Shown piece after piece: positions 50,640-59,693 of a stretch of 64,000 nucleotides of DNA (position 1 is the first letter of the stretch; every line of letters starts with the position of its first letter). Origin of the DNA: Halomonas getboli. GTDB lineage: Bacteria > Pseudomonadota > Gammaproteobacteria > Pseudomonadales > Halomonadaceae. The DNA lies in NCBI RefSeq assembly GCF_023094245.1, contig NZ_JALMEW010000005.1:1-64000 (forward strand). Direction: 5' to 3'. The notes beneath the pieces are model-generated. The model saw only the letters and a list, made by a program, of their open reading frames with translations, was not told the DNA's origin and made no database searches. Both the position numbers and the translations under genes were made by a program.

Positions 50640-51635
50640 TCAGGCACTCGTGGCGGCGGGCAGGGCGCTTGTGGCTGCAAGGCCAGCGAGGAAATCGTCC
50701 AGCTCGGTGACCCGGCGCAGAGCCTGAAAGCGACGCGCCGCTTCCTCATCACGGCTGCGCATGTGATTCAGCCACTGCTTGAGCAGCGAGACTACGATCT
50801 TGCCCGGCAGCACGCAGCGCTTGGCGGCCGCATAGTCGCTCAGCACCCGCGCCCGCTCGGGCCATGTCGTGGCCGGCAGGCGTTCGCCGGTGGCCTGCCA
50901 GTGGCGGATGCGGGGCGCCAGGCCGGGGTCTGCCAGGGCGCCGCGGCCGAGCATCACGTCGGGGCAGCCGGACAGCGTGCGGGCCTTCCAGTAGTCCTCC
51001 AGCGTCCAGATGTCGCCGTTGGCGATCACCGGAATCGACAGCCGGGCGCGGATGCGGCCGATCCACTCCCAGTGGGCCGGCGGCCGGTAGCCCTCGCGAC
51101 GGGTGCGTGCATGCACCGCCAGCTGGCGGGCGCCGGCATCTTCCGCGGCCCGGCCGCAGGCCAGCGCCAGGCGGCGGTCGTCGAAGCCCAGACGGATCTT
51201 GGCGGTCACCGGAATGGCGTCGCCCACGGCGTCGTGGACGGCGGCCACGGCGGCATGCACCCGCCGCGGGTCGCGCAGCAGCGAGGCGCCGCCGTCGTGG
51301 CGATTGACCAGCTTGGCCGGGCAGCCGAAGTTCAGGTCCAGGCTGCTGGCGCCGAGTGTCAGCGCCTGGCGGGCGTTGGCGGCCAGCGCCGCCGGGTCCG
51401 AACCCAGCAGCTGCAGGTGTACCGGCACGCCGGCCGGCGTGAGCGGCAGCGATGCGGTCAGCTCAGGGCAGTGGCGGTGGAAGACCCTCGGCGGCAGTCG
51501 GGTGTCGACCACGCGCACGAATTCGGTGACCGTCCAGTCGAAGCCCGGCATGCGCGTCAGCAGGTCGCGGGTGACGTCATCGATCACGCCCTCCATGGGG
51601 GCCAGGCCGATACGGCCGGGGTGCAGTAACTCCAT
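50640..51635 (-). CDS. dusC: tRNA-dihydrouridine(16) synthase DusC
   Basis: FMN enzyme reducing U16 of tRNA with NADPH. The 331-aa TIM barrel starts GRIGLAPMEGVIDDVTRDLL; the catalytic Cys is in LDLNFGCPAKLVNRHDGGASLL (quoted by its parts, ~100), followed by TAKIRLGFDD, VHARTRREGY and VIANGDI. The AMEGV/APMEGV start and the residues around the Cys favour DusC over DusA or DusB. ATG at 51635. Divergent from the acyltransferase gene. Confidence 0.93.
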   Translation of the reverse strand: MELLHPGRIGLAPMEGVIDDVTRDLLTRMPGFDWTVTEFVRVVDTRLPPRVFHRHCPELTASLPLTPAGVPVHLQLLGSDPAALAANARQALTLGASSLDLNFGCPAKLVNRHDGGASLLRDPRRVHAAVAAVHDAVGDAIPVTAKIRLGFDDRRLALACGRAAEDAGARQLAVHARTRREGYRPPAHWEWIGRIRARLSIPVIANGDIWTLEDYWKARTLSGCPDVMLGRGALADPGLAPRIRHWQATGERLPATTWPERARVLSDYAAAKRCVLPGKIVVSLLKQWLNHMRSRDEEAARRFQALRRVTELDDFLAGLAATSALPAATSA

Positions 51636-51828
51636 CTCGTCAGCGCCTACCCTGTTGCCATTGCGATCATGCGGGAGGGTGGCAGCTTATACGCTCCACG
51701 CGCCGCTGCAACATGCCCGTGTCGCCGGAGGCGTCGAAGCTGCCGACGACGCGCCATCTTCCTGTCACCTGCCGACCCTAGCCTGAGCGTAACGGCGCCG
51801 CGACGGCGTTCGGCGAGGAGGGGACGGC

Positions 51829-53631
51829 ATGATCGATATCGAGCGGGCCCTGCGCGACAAGGCTCCGAAGCTGGCGGCCCGGCCGCCCTGGCTGTTCGGG
51901 CCGCTGGTGGCGGGGCTGCGGCGCCTGGTGCACGAGCGCGAGATCAACGATTTCCTGGCCCGGCACGGTGAGCTCGGCTGGTGCGAGTTCATCGACCGTG
52001 TGTTCGAGCATCTCGATGTCGGCTACACGCTGTCATCGAAGGATCGCGAGCAGATTCCCGAGGTCGGGCGGGTGGTGGTGGTCGCCAATCATCCGCTCGG
52101 CGCCCTGGACGGCCTGGCGTTGCTGCGCATGGTGGCCGAGGTGCGCCCCGACGTCAGCGTCCTGGCCAACGACCTGCTGCTGCAGCTGGCGCCGCTGTCG
52201 GAGGCGATCGTGCCGGTGGACAACCTCTCGCGGCGCGGGCTGCGTCGCAGCCTCGCCCAGATGACCGAGGCGCTGGAGGCGGAGCGGGCGGTGATCGTCT
52301 TTCCCGCCGGCGAGGTCTCCCGCGCCGGGCTGCGCGGCGTGCGCGACGGCAAGTGGCAGTCGGGCTTCCTGCACGCCGCCCGGCGCACCAATGCGCCGCT
52401 GCTGCCGGTTCACGTGCGTGGCCGCAACAGTGCACATTTCTATGCGCTGACCTCACTGCGCAGCGAGGCCGGACCCCTGCTGCTGCCCGACGAGATGTTT
52501 CGCCAGCGCGGGCGCCATATCGCGCTGAGGGTCGGTGGGCCGATCCCGCTGGCGCAGTTCGATCGCGATGACCTGACCACGCCGGTCAAGCTCAAGCTGC
52601 TGCGCAAGCACGTCTACCGGCTGGGGCGAGGCAAGCGCGGCGTGTTCGTCGGCGAGACCGGCATCGCCCGCCCCGAGCCCCGGCAGGCGTTGCGCGAGGA
52701 GCTGCGCGAGGCCGAGTCGCTGGGCGAGACGGCCGACGGCAAGCGCATCCTGCTGGTCGACAGCCATCCTGACTCGGCGGTGATGCGCGAGATCGGACGC
52801 CTGCGTGAGGTCGCCTTCCGCCGGGTGGGCGAGGGCACCGGCCGCAAGCGCGACCTGGACGAGTTCGATGCCTATTACCGCCACCTGGTGCTGTGGGACG
52901 ACCGCGACCTGGAGATTGCCGGCGCCTACCGGCTCGGCGAGGTGGGGCGAATCCTCGAGCGTCACGGCATCGAGGGGCTCTACAGCGCGACCATCTTCCA
53001 CCTGGAGCAGGCGCCCTGGTCACAGTGGCGTCATGGGCTGGAGCTGGGGCGCAGTTTCGTTCAGCCGCGCTACTGGGGGCGTCGCAGCCTGGACTATCTA
53101 TGGGTCGGTCTCGGCGCCTACCTGCGGTGCCATCCCGAGGTGCGCTGGCTGTTCGGGCCGGTGACCCTGCCCAACCATCTGCCGGCCCTGGCCAAGGAGC
53201 TGCTGGTGAGCTATTACCGCCACTACCACGGGGACGACGACAGCCGGATACGGCCGCGGGCGCCCTGGCGGCTCTCGCCGGCCGGGGAACAGGAGGCGGC
53301 ACGGCTGTTTCGCGGTGACGATGCCAGGGAGGACTTCCAGCATCTGCGCCACGGGCTGCAGGCGCTGGGGGCCAGCGTGCCGGCCCTCTACAAGCAGTAC
53401 ACGGAGGTCACCGAACCCGGCGGCACGCGTTTTCTGGCCTTCGGCGTGGACACCGCCTTCGGCTACTGCACCGACGGCCTGGTAGCGGTGGACCTGGCGC
53501 GCCTAAGGCCGGAGAAGCGGGCGCGCTATATCGGCGTGACGAAAGGGGTGGAGGCCGCCGAGCGGGCGGCGTCAGGCGGTGTCGGGGTCGAGGATCGCGA
53601 GGCGTCCCTTGAGGCGGGAGGTGAGCGCTGA
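51829..53631 (+). CDS. OlsF-like bifunctional ornithine lipid synthase (PlsC-type plus GNAT/OlsB-type acyltransferase)
   Basis: 600 aa with two acyltransferase modules. Residues ~75-270 are PlsC-like: block I NHPLGALDG (87-95) and block III VFPAGEVSR (157-165). Residues ~310-500 are OlsB/hemolysin-like GNAT: LREVAFRRVGEGTGRKRDLDEFD, LEIAGAYRLGEVG, FVQPRYWGRRSLDYLW. This domain order matches OlsF, which makes lyso-ornithine lipid with the C-terminal domain and adds the second acyl chain with the N-terminal one, giving a phosphorus-free membrane lipid. The substrate amino acid is inferred. The last 60 bp overlap yigZ on the other strand. ATG at 51829 has GAGGAGGGGACGGC upstream. Confidence 0.82.
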   Translation: MIDIERALRDKAPKLAARPPWLFGPLVAGLRRLVHEREINDFLARHGELGWCEFIDRVFEHLDVGYTLSSKDREQIPEVGRVVVVANHPLGALDGLALLRMVAEVRPDVSVLANDLLLQLAPLSEAIVPVDNLSRRGLRRSLAQMTEALEAERAVIVFPAGEVSRAGLRGVRDGKWQSGFLHAARRTNAPLLPVHVRGRNSAHFYALTSLRSEAGPLLLPDEMFRQRGRHIALRVGGPIPLAQFDRDDLTTPVKLKLLRKHVYRLGRGKRGVFVGETGIARPEPRQALREELREAESLGETADGKRILLVDSHPDSAVMREIGRLREVAFRRVGEGTGRKRDLDEFDAYYRHLVLWDDRDLEIAGAYRLGEVGRILERHGIEGLYSATIFHLEQAPWSQWRHGLELGRSFVQPRYWGRRSLDYLWVGLGAYLRCHPEVRWLFGPVTLPNHLPALAKELLVSYYRHYHGDDDSRIRPRAPWRLSPAGEQEAARLFRGDDAREDFQHLRHGLQALGASVPALYKQYTEVTEPGGTRFLAFGVDTAFGYCTDGLVAVDLARLRPEKRARYIGVTKGVEAAERAASGGVGVEDREASLEAGGER

Positions 53632-54198
53632 GAGGTCGCGCTCGGTGTCCCGGGGCCAGCCCAGCGTCAGCACCACCCCGTCGGCGGCATAGTCGGCGGC
53701 GTCCACCGGCACGTCGCGCTCGGCGCACCAGGCCCGGGCCTGGGCCTCGCCGGCGAAGTCGACCTTCAGGCGCAGCGGGTCGCGCTCGGTGACCTCGCGG
53801 GTCGGCAGGGTCTCCAGCGCCTCGCTTACCGCCTGGCCATAGGCGCGGGCCAGGCCGCCGGTGCCGAGCTTGGTGCCGCCGAAGTAGCGGGTTACCACGC
53901 AGCCGGCCTGGCCGATACCGGCGCCTTCCAGCACCTGGTACATCGGCCGCCCGGCGGTGCCGCCGGGCTCGCCGTCGTCGGAGAAGCCGATGGCGTTCTG
54001 CTCGCCGGGCGGGCCGGCGATGAAGGCGCTGCAGTGGTGGCTGGCGTTGGGGTGCGTGCGCCGAGCGGCGGCGAGCAGCGCCTCGAAGGCGGCGGCGTCC
54101 GGGGCATGACAGACCCAGGCGATGAAGCGGCTCTTCTCGACCTCGAGTTCGGTCTCGCGCCATTCGCCGGCGGGCAGGTCGGGAACGGGGTAGCGCAT
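53572..54198 (-). CDS. yigZ: YigZ/IMPACT-family protein
   Basis: 208 aa. The N-terminal UPF0029 domain has EVEKSRFIAWV, HHCSAFIAGPPG, FSDDGEPGGTAGRPMYQVLEG and the signature VTRYFGGTKLGTGGLARAYG; a DUF1949 ferredoxin-like domain follows. The IMPACT/YIH1 relatives act in translational control; bacterial function is unclear. Its ATG shares one base with the stop of the upstream S24 peptidase gene (TGATG), so the two are probably translated together under an SOS box. The 3' end overlaps the opposing acyltransferase gene by 60 bp. Confidence 0.93.
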   Translation of the reverse strand: MRYPVPDLPAGEWRETELEVEKSRFIAWVCHAPDAAAFEALLAAARRTHPNASHHCSAFIAGPPGEQNAIGFSDDGEPGGTAGRPMYQVLEGAGIGQAGCVVTRYFGGTKLGTGGLARAYGQAVSEALETLPTREVTERDPLRLKVDFAGEAQARAWCAERDVPVDAADYAADGVVLTLGWPRDTERDLSALTSRLKGRLAILDPDTA

Positions 54199-54665
54199 CA
54201 GGCGGCCAGGTCCGTCTGTCGCACCACGCCCATCACCAGCCCCAGTACCTGAATGTCGCTGTTCTTCAGGTAGATAGGTGGCATGGCTTCGTTGGCCGGC
54301 TGCAGGCGCACGCCGGACTTCTCGATGTAGAGCTTCTTCAGGGTGACCTCCTGGTCATTGATCATCACCACCGCGGTCTCGCCGTTCTCGGCGCTCTCGC
54401 GACGTTCGATGATGATCACATCCCCGTCGAAGATGTTGCAATCGATCATCGAGTCGCCGCGCACGCGCAGCGCATAGGTGTTGCGCTTGACCATGCGCCT
54501 CGGCACCTCGACGCTGCCGGCATCGATGCAGGCGTCGATGGGCACACCGGCGGCGACGCTGCCCAGCAGCGGCACCTCGACCAGGTCGCGGTCATCGAGC
54601 GGCGCCCAGGACTCGGCGATGGGCAGATTGGGCTGGCGGAGCAGGTACTGAGGGGCGAGTGACAT
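54198..54665 (-). CDS. LexA/UmuD-like S24 peptidase lacking a DNA-binding domain
   Basis: 155 aa. After a ~30-residue leader comes a complete S24 autoprotease: cleavage site VA-AG (A39-G40) as in LexA, nucleophile S72 in RGDSMIDCNIFDGD and general base K110 in EVTLKKLY. The winged-helix repressor domain of LexA (~70 aa) is absent; upstream there is only the SOS box and no frame coding for it. Length and layout resemble UmuD, but the AG cleavage site is LexA-like and no umuC is adjacent. The ATG at 54665 has GGGAG nine bases upstream; one three codons earlier (54674) is possible. It leads an operon with yigZ. Confidence 0.85.
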   Translation of the reverse strand: MSLAPQYLLRQPNLPIAESWAPLDDRDLVEVPLLGSVAAGVPIDACIDAGSVEVPRRMVKRNTYALRVRGDSMIDCNIFDGDVIIIERRESAENGETAVVMINDQEVTLKKLYIEKSGVRLQPANEAMPPIYLKNSDIQVLGLVMGVVRQTDLAA

Positions 54666-54690
54666 GCGCGGCATCTCCCGTCGGCGGTGA

Positions 54691-54706
54691 CTGTTGATAC
54701 ATACAG
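54691..54706 (-). promoter_or_regulatory. SOS (LexA) box of the S24 peptidase-yigZ operon
   Basis: CTGTTGATACATACAG, a perfect CTGT-N8-ACAG operator, 26-41 bp upstream of the S24 peptidase start. It lies about 160 bp from ccmA and is much more likely to control the minus-strand gene. Confidence 0.9.
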
Positions 54707-54867
54707 TACTTGGCCAGCATAGCAGGCGGTCGGCATCTGGCAAGGGCGACGTTTCCACGCATGATCGATGCCACTTGGCATGCCGTGCCGCGGGCCGGGC
54801 CTGGCTGGCTATGAAAACCCTTTCCGTGTAGAGTTTCTGGCCATGTTCCCCGTGCCTGGAGAGTGCC

Positions 54868-55512
54868 TTGAGCCTGCGTCTGCAAGCCCGACGGCTGGCC
54901 TGTGAGCGAGACGACCGCTGGCTGTTTCGCGATCTCGATCTGGAGATCCGCGCCGGTGAGATCCTGCGCGTCGAAGGGCCCAACGGCAGCGGCAAGACCA
55001 CCCTGCTCAAGATCCTCTCCGGCCAGCTGATGGACCACGAGGGCGAGGTGCTGTGGAACGGCGCGCCGCTGCGCCGGGCGCGACGCGACTTCCTCGCCAA
55101 TCTGCTGTATCTGGGCCATGCCCCGGGCGTGAAGACGGCACTGACGCCGCTGGAGAACCTCGCCTGGTACCAGGCGTTGGCCGGCGAACGTGGCGACGAG
55201 CCGACGCGCCTGGCGGCGCTAGAGCGGTTCGGGCTGGCCGGCTTCGAGGATCTGCCCGCCGCCCAGCTGTCCGCGGGGCAGCAGCGCCGCGTGGCGCTGG
55301 CCCGGCTGGAGCTGACGCCGCGTCCGCTGTGGGTGCTCGACGAGCCCTTCACCGCCATCGACCGGGACGGTGTGATCGCCCTCGAGGCGCGCCTCGAGGC
55401 GCACACCGAGCGCGGCGGTGGCGTGCTGGTCACCACGCATCACGAGCTGCGAGCCTCGACGCGCCTGCGCCGCCTGGCGCTGGGCGAGGGGGGCGGCGAT
55501 GTCGAAGGCTGA
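54868..55512 (+). CDS. ccmA: Cytochrome c maturation ABC transporter ATPase CcmA
   Basis: ATPase of CcmABCD, which releases holo-CcmE loaded with heme. The 214-aa product has Walker A EGPNGSGKTTLLKIL (~36), signature QLSAGQQRRVALARL and Walker B LWVLDEPFTAID. The start is a TTG at 54868 with GGAGAG four bases upstream; no in-frame ATG fits the family N-terminus. First gene of the ccm operon. Confidence 0.95.
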   Translation: MSLRLQARRLACERDDRWLFRDLDLEIRAGEILRVEGPNGSGKTTLLKILSGQLMDHEGEVLWNGAPLRRARRDFLANLLYLGHAPGVKTALTPLENLAWYQALAGERGDEPTRLAALERFGLAGFEDLPAAQLSAGQQRRVALARLELTPRPLWVLDEPFTAIDRDGVIALEARLEAHTERGGGVLVTTHHELRASTRLRRLALGEGGGDVEG

Positions 55513-56230
55513 GTCGCGGACGGCCCCGCTGCCCGAAGCCGGTGAAGCATCGGTCGGACTCGCGATCGCCTGGCGGGCGACCCTGCATCGCGATCTGATG
55601 CTGCGGCTGCGCCGCCCTGGCGAGGTGCTGAACCCGCTGGCGTTCTTCGCCCTGGTGATCACGCTGTTTCCGATCGGCATCTCACCGGCGGCCTCGCTGC
55701 TGGCGACCATTGCCCCGGGCCTGCTGTGGGTGGCGGCGCTGCTGGCGGCGCTGCTGTCGCTGGACGGCGTGTTCCGCGACGATGCCGAGGACGGTAGCCT
55801 GGAGCAGCTGCTGCTCTCGCCCCAGCCCCTGTCGGTGCTGGCCCTGGCCAAGGTGGCGGCGCACTGGCTGCTGACCGGGCTGCCGCTGGCGCTGATGGCG
55901 CCGCTGCTGGGCGTGATGCTGTCGCTGCCGGCAGGCAGCTACGGCGTGCTGGCGCTGTCGCTAGCGCTGGGCAGCGCCAGCCTGAGCCTGATCGGGGCCA
56001 TCGGTGCCGCGCTTACCGTCGGCGTGGCCCGGGGCGGGGTGCTGCTCTCGCTGCTGGTGCTGCCGCTCTACATTCCGGTGCTGGTCTTCGGCGCCGGTGC
56101 CGTGCAGGCGGCGATCCAGGGCGGCAACGTGGCCGCCCATCTGGCCATTCTCGGCGCCCTGCTGGCGGCGGCGCTGATCTTTTCGCCCTTCGCGATCGCG
56201 GCGGCGCTGCGCATCAGTCTCAACGGTTGA
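55499..56230 (+). CDS. ccmB: Cytochrome c maturation permease CcmB
   Basis: Membrane partner of CcmA. The 243-aa product has a ~20-residue soluble start, then LIAWRATLHRDL-like family entry (GLAIAWRATLHRDLMLRLRR) and six hydrophobic helices, with FRDDAEDGSLEQLLLSPQPL between helices 2 and 3. ATG at 55499 overlaps ccmA by 14 bp. Confidence 0.95.
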   Translation: MSKAESRTAPLPEAGEASVGLAIAWRATLHRDLMLRLRRPGEVLNPLAFFALVITLFPIGISPAASLLATIAPGLLWVAALLAALLSLDGVFRDDAEDGSLEQLLLSPQPLSVLALAKVAAHWLLTGLPLALMAPLLGVMLSLPAGSYGVLALSLALGSASLSLIGAIGAALTVGVARGGVLLSLLVLPLYIPVLVFGAGAVQAAIQGGNVAAHLAILGALLAAALIFSPFAIAAALRISLNG

Positions 56231-56245
56231 GGTTTCGACGGCATC

Positions 56246-56986
56246 ATGTGGGCCTTCCTTCACAAGCTCGGCTCTCCCAGGAGCTTCTACGCCATCACCG
56301 AGCGGTGGCTGCCGCCGTTATGGCTGGCGGCGGTGGCGCTGATCCTGGTCGGCGGTGTCTGGGGGCTGGCCTTCGCGCCGGCCGACTATCAGCAGGGCAA
56401 CAGCTTTCGCATCATCTACGTTCACGTGCCGGCGGCCTTCCTCGCCCAGTCGATCTTCGTCACCATGGCGGTGGCGGGTCTGGTGTTCATGGTCTGGAAG
56501 ATCAAGCTGGCCGACATGGCGGCGGCGATGATGGCGCCGCTGGGGGCCGGCATGACCTTCGTGGCGCTGTTCTCCGGCGCCGTCTGGGGTGTGCCCACCT
56601 GGGGCACCTGGTGGCAGTGGGACGCGCGGCTGACCTCGATGCTGATCCTGCTGTTCCTCTATATCGGCGTGATCGCTCTGCGCGGCGCCTTCGCCAGCCG
56701 CGACGGCGGGGCCCGGGCGGCCTCGGTGCTGGCCATGGTCGGCGTGATCAACATCCCGATCATCAAGTTCTCGGTGGACTGGTGGTACACCCTCCATCAG
56801 ACGGCCAGCTTCTCGATTACCGAGAAGCCGGCCATGCCGGCCTCGATGTGGCTGCCGCTGCTGCTCATGGTGCTCGGCTTCTATGCCTTCTTCATCGCCG
56901 TGACCCTGACGCGCACCCGCAGCGAGATCCTGCGCCGGGAGTCGTCCAAGCGCTGGGTGCGCGAGCTGATCGAGGAGGGGCACTGA
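56246..56986 (+). CDS. ccmC: Heme-handling protein CcmC
   Basis: Binds heme in the periplasm and attaches it to CcmE. The 246-aa, six-helix product has the tryptophan-rich motif [13 protein letters not shown] (~125) and conserved His in the flanking loops (IYVHVPAAF and [11 protein letters not shown]). Stop overlaps the ccmD start by one base. Confidence 0.97.
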   Translation: MWAFLHKLGSPRSFYAITERWLPPLWLAAVALILVGGVWGLAFAPADYQQGNSFRIIYVHVPAAFLAQSIFVTMAVAGLVFMVWKIKLADMAAAMMAPLGAGMTFVALFSGAVWGVPTWGTWWQWDARLTSMLILLFLYIGVIALRGAFASRDGGARAASVLAMVGVINIPIIKFSVDWWYTLHQTASFSITEKPAMPASMWLPLLLMVLGFYAFFIAVTLTRTRSEILRRESSKRWVRELIEEGH

Positions 56987-57204
56987 TGGCCTTCGAGTCG
57001 CTGTCCGAGTTCCTCGCCATGGGGGGGCACGCCCCCTATGTCTGGAGCGCCTACGGCGCCACCGTCGCGCTGCTGCTGGGCGTGGGCTGGCATGCCCGGG
57101 CCGAGCGCCGGCGGGTGATGCGCGACCTCGCGCGCCGCGTCCGTCGCGAACGGCGTCAGGCCGAGGTGGCCGATGCTTCCCACGATGAGAGGGCGCCCCG
57201 ATGA
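56986..57204 (+). CDS. ccmD: Small heme-maturation membrane protein CcmD
   Basis: 72 aa. One transmembrane helix (YVWSAYGATVALLLGVGW) follows MGGHAPYVW, the family signature, with a basic cytoplasmic tail. It helps release holo-CcmE from CcmABC. ATG at 56986 shares a base with the ccmC stop; its stop overlaps the ccmE start by 4 bp. Confidence 0.93.
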   Translation: MAFESLSEFLAMGGHAPYVWSAYGATVALLLGVGWHARAERRRVMRDLARRVRRERRQAEVADASHDERAPR

Positions 57205-57689
57205 GAGCCAAACGCAAGCAGAAACTCTACGCGATCCTGGGATTGGTCACGCTGGCCGCCATGGCCGTGGGGCTGACGCTCTATGCCCTGCGCAGCAATA
57301 TCAACCTGTTCTTCAGCCCGGTGCAGATCGCCGAGGGCAAGGCCCCGCTGGAGCGACAGATCCGCGCCGGGGGCATGGTCAAGAAGGGCAGCGTGGCCCG
57401 TGATCCTGACAGCCTGGCCGCCACCTTCACGGTCACCGACTACGTCGAGGACCTGGAAGTGCGCTACCGCGGCATCCTGCCCGACCTGTTCCGCGAGGGG
57501 CAGGGCGTGGTGGTAATGGGCGAGTTGCAGCCCGAGGGCTGGCTTCGTGCCGACAAGGTACTGGCCAAGCACGACGAGAACTACATGCCTCCCGAGGTCG
57601 CCCAGGCCCTGAAAGACGCCGGCTACTCGCCGGAGGACTACCAGGACAAGGCCGCCGAGGTGGGTGAACGGCCCGCGGCCGAGGACTGA
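57201..57689 (+). CDS. ccmE: Periplasmic heme chaperone CcmE
   Basis: Carries heme covalently on a histidine from CcmC to CcmFH. The 162-aa product has an N-terminal anchor helix, an OB fold (IRAGGMVKKGSV, FTVTDYVEDLEVRYRGILPDLF) and the heme-binding motif LAKHDENYMPPEV, with His near residue 124 and Tyr four on. The flexible acidic tail is typical. Confidence 0.97.
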   Translation: MRAKRKQKLYAILGLVTLAAMAVGLTLYALRSNINLFFSPVQIAEGKAPLERQIRAGGMVKKGSVARDPDSLAATFTVTDYVEDLEVRYRGILPDLFREGQGVVVMGELQPEGWLRADKVLAKHDENYMPPEVAQALKDAGYSPEDYQDKAAEVGERPAAED

Positions 57690-57701
57690 TCTGGAGATGC
57701 C

Positions 57702-59693
57702 ATGCTGACCCCGATGATCCCCGAAATCGGCCACTTCGCGCTGATCATCGCGCTGCTGATGGCCGCGCTGCAGGCCACGGTGCCGCTGGCCGGCGCGGCC
57801 ACCCGGCGGCCGCTGTGGATGGCCTATGCCCGGCCCATGGCCGCCGGGCAGTTCCTGTTCCTGATCGTTGCCTACGCCTGCCTGACCGCCAGCTTCCTGC
57901 TCGACGACTTCAGCGTGGCCACCGTGGCCGAGAATTCCAACTCGCTGCTGCCCTGGTACTACAAGGCCAGCGCGGTGTGGGGCAACCATGAGGGCTCGGT
58001 GCTGCTGTGGAGCCTGATCCTCGGCGCCTGGACCTTCGCCGTCAGCCGCTTCTCCCGCGAGCTGCCCCGCGACATGCTGGCCCGGGTGCTGGGCGTGATG
58101 GGGCTGGTGTCCACCGGGTTTTTGACCTTCGTGCTGATCACCTCCAACCCCTTCGCTCGGCTGCTGCCCAATCCGCCCGCCGACGGCGTCGACCTGAATC
58201 CGCTGCTGCAGGACGTCGGCCTGATCATTCACCCGCCGATGCTCTACATGGGTTACGTGGGGTTCTCGGTGGTGTTCGCCTTCGCCATCGCCGCGCTGCT
58301 CGGCGGCCGCCTGGACGCCGCCTGGACCCGCTGGGCGCGGTCCTGGACCAACGTCGCCTGGGCGTTTCTCTCGGTAGGCATCGCGCTGGGCAGCTGGTGG
58401 GCCTACTACGAGCTGGGCTGGGGCGGCTGGTGGTTCTGGGACCCGGTGGAGAACGCCTCGCTGCTGCCGTGGCTGGCCGGCACCGCGCTGATCCACTCGC
58501 TGGCGGTGACCGAGAAGCGCGGTGCCTTCAAGAGCTGGACGGTGCTGCTGGCGATCTCCACCTTTTCGCTGTCGCTGATGGGCACCTTCCTGGTGCGCTC
58601 CGGGGTGCTGACCTCGGTGCACGCCTTCGCCAACGACCCCTCCCGCGGGCTGTTCATCCTGGTGCTGCTGGGCATCACCGTGGGTGCCTCGCTGCTGCTG
58701 TTCGCCCTGCGCGCGCCGCGGGTCAGCCAGCGCGCCGGCTTCACCTGGCTGTCCCGCGACGCGCTGCTGCTGGTCAACAACATCCTGCTGGTGATCATGA
58801 CGGTCACCGTGCTGCTCGGCACCGTCTATCCGCTGCTGCTCGACGCCCTGAACCTGGGCAAGATCAGCGTCGGCCCGCCCTATTTCAACACCCTGTTCGT
58901 GCCGCTGACGGTGATCCTGTGCCTGTTCATGGGGCTGGGCCCGCTGTCGAACTGGAAGCGCACCCGGGCCCGCGAGCTGGCCCGCCGGGTGTGGCTCGCC
59001 GGCGCCGCGGCGCTGGTCATCGGGCTGCTGGCGCCGCTGGTCTACGGCGGCGAGTGGAACCTCAAGGTCACGCTGGGGCTGGTGGCGGCGCTGTGGGTGG
59101 TGCTGCCGCTGGTACGCGACCTGTGGGACAAGAGCCGCCACAGTGAAGGACGCCTGGCCGGCCTGCGGCGGCTGTCGCTGGCCCACTGGGGCATGGTGCT
59201 GGGCCATCTGGGCCTGGCGGTGACCATCGTCGGCGTCACCGTGGTGTCGAACTATGCCGTGGAGCGCAACGTGCGCATGGCGGTGGGCGACAGCGTCGAA
59301 GTGGCCGGCTACACCTTCGCCATGACCGACCTCGGCCATCGCCGCGGGCCCAACTACGTCGCCGACGCCGCGCGCCTCGAGGTGCGGCGCGGCGACAGCG
59401 AGCGCAGCTTCGCCATGACCCCGGAGAAGCGCGTCTACCTCGCGCGTGGCATGCCGATGACCGATGTGGCGCTGCGTCCTGGGCTGTTCCGCGACCTCTA
59501 CGTGGCCATGGGCGAGGACCTGGGTGACGGCAGCTGGGCGCTGCGCATCCAGGTCAAGCCCTTCGTGCGCTGGCTGTGGCTGGGCGCGCTGCTGATGGCG
59601 CTGGGCGGCGTGCTGGCGGTGATCGACCGCCGCTACCGGCGTGCCGCTACCGCGCCCGATCCCGAACGCCACGTCCGGGAGGTGAACGCATGA
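57702..59693 (+). CDS. ccmF: Cytochrome c heme lyase subunit CcmF
   Basis: Large polytopic lyase that reduces and transfers heme from CcmE to apocytochrome c. The 663-aa product has ~14 helices, the WWD motif GWGGWWFWDPVENASLLPWL (~245) and conserved periplasmic His (NHEGS, IHPPMLYMGY, ALIHSLAV). ATG at 57702 follows ccmE by 12 bp. Confidence 0.97.
   Translation: MLTPMIPEIGHFALIIALLMAALQATVPLAGAATRRPLWMAYARPMAAGQFLFLIVAYACLTASFLLDDFSVATVAENSNSLLPWYYKASAVWGNHEGSVLLWSLILGAWTFAVSRFSRELPRDMLARVLGVMGLVSTGFLTFVLITSNPFARLLPNPPADGVDLNPLLQDVGLIIHPPMLYMGYVGFSVVFAFAIAALLGGRLDAAWTRWARSWTNVAWAFLSVGIALGSWWAYYELGWGGWWFWDPVENASLLPWLAGTALIHSLAVTEKRGAFKSWTVLLAISTFSLSLMGTFLVRSGVLTSVHAFANDPSRGLFILVLLGITVGASLLLFALRAPRVSQRAGFTWLSRDALLLVNNILLVIMTVTVLLGTVYPLLLDALNLGKISVGPPYFNTLFVPLTVILCLFMGLGPLSNWKRTRARELARRVWLAGAAALVIGLLAPLVYGGEWNLKVTLGLVAALWVVLPLVRDLWDKSRHSEGRLAGLRRLSLAHWGMVLGHLGLAVTIVGVTVVSNYAVERNVRMAVGDSVEVAGYTFAMTDLGHRRGPNYVADAARLEVRRGDSERSFAMTPEKRVYLARGMPMTDVALRPGLFRDLYVAMGEDLGDGSWALRIQVKPFVRWLWLGALLMALGGVLAVIDRRYRRAATAPDPERHVREVNA

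Noticed and set aside
54198..54665. Calling the S24 peptidase gene lexA
   Set aside because: The DNA-binding domain is absent and no frameshifted remnant of it exists upstream; full-length LexA is expected elsewhere.
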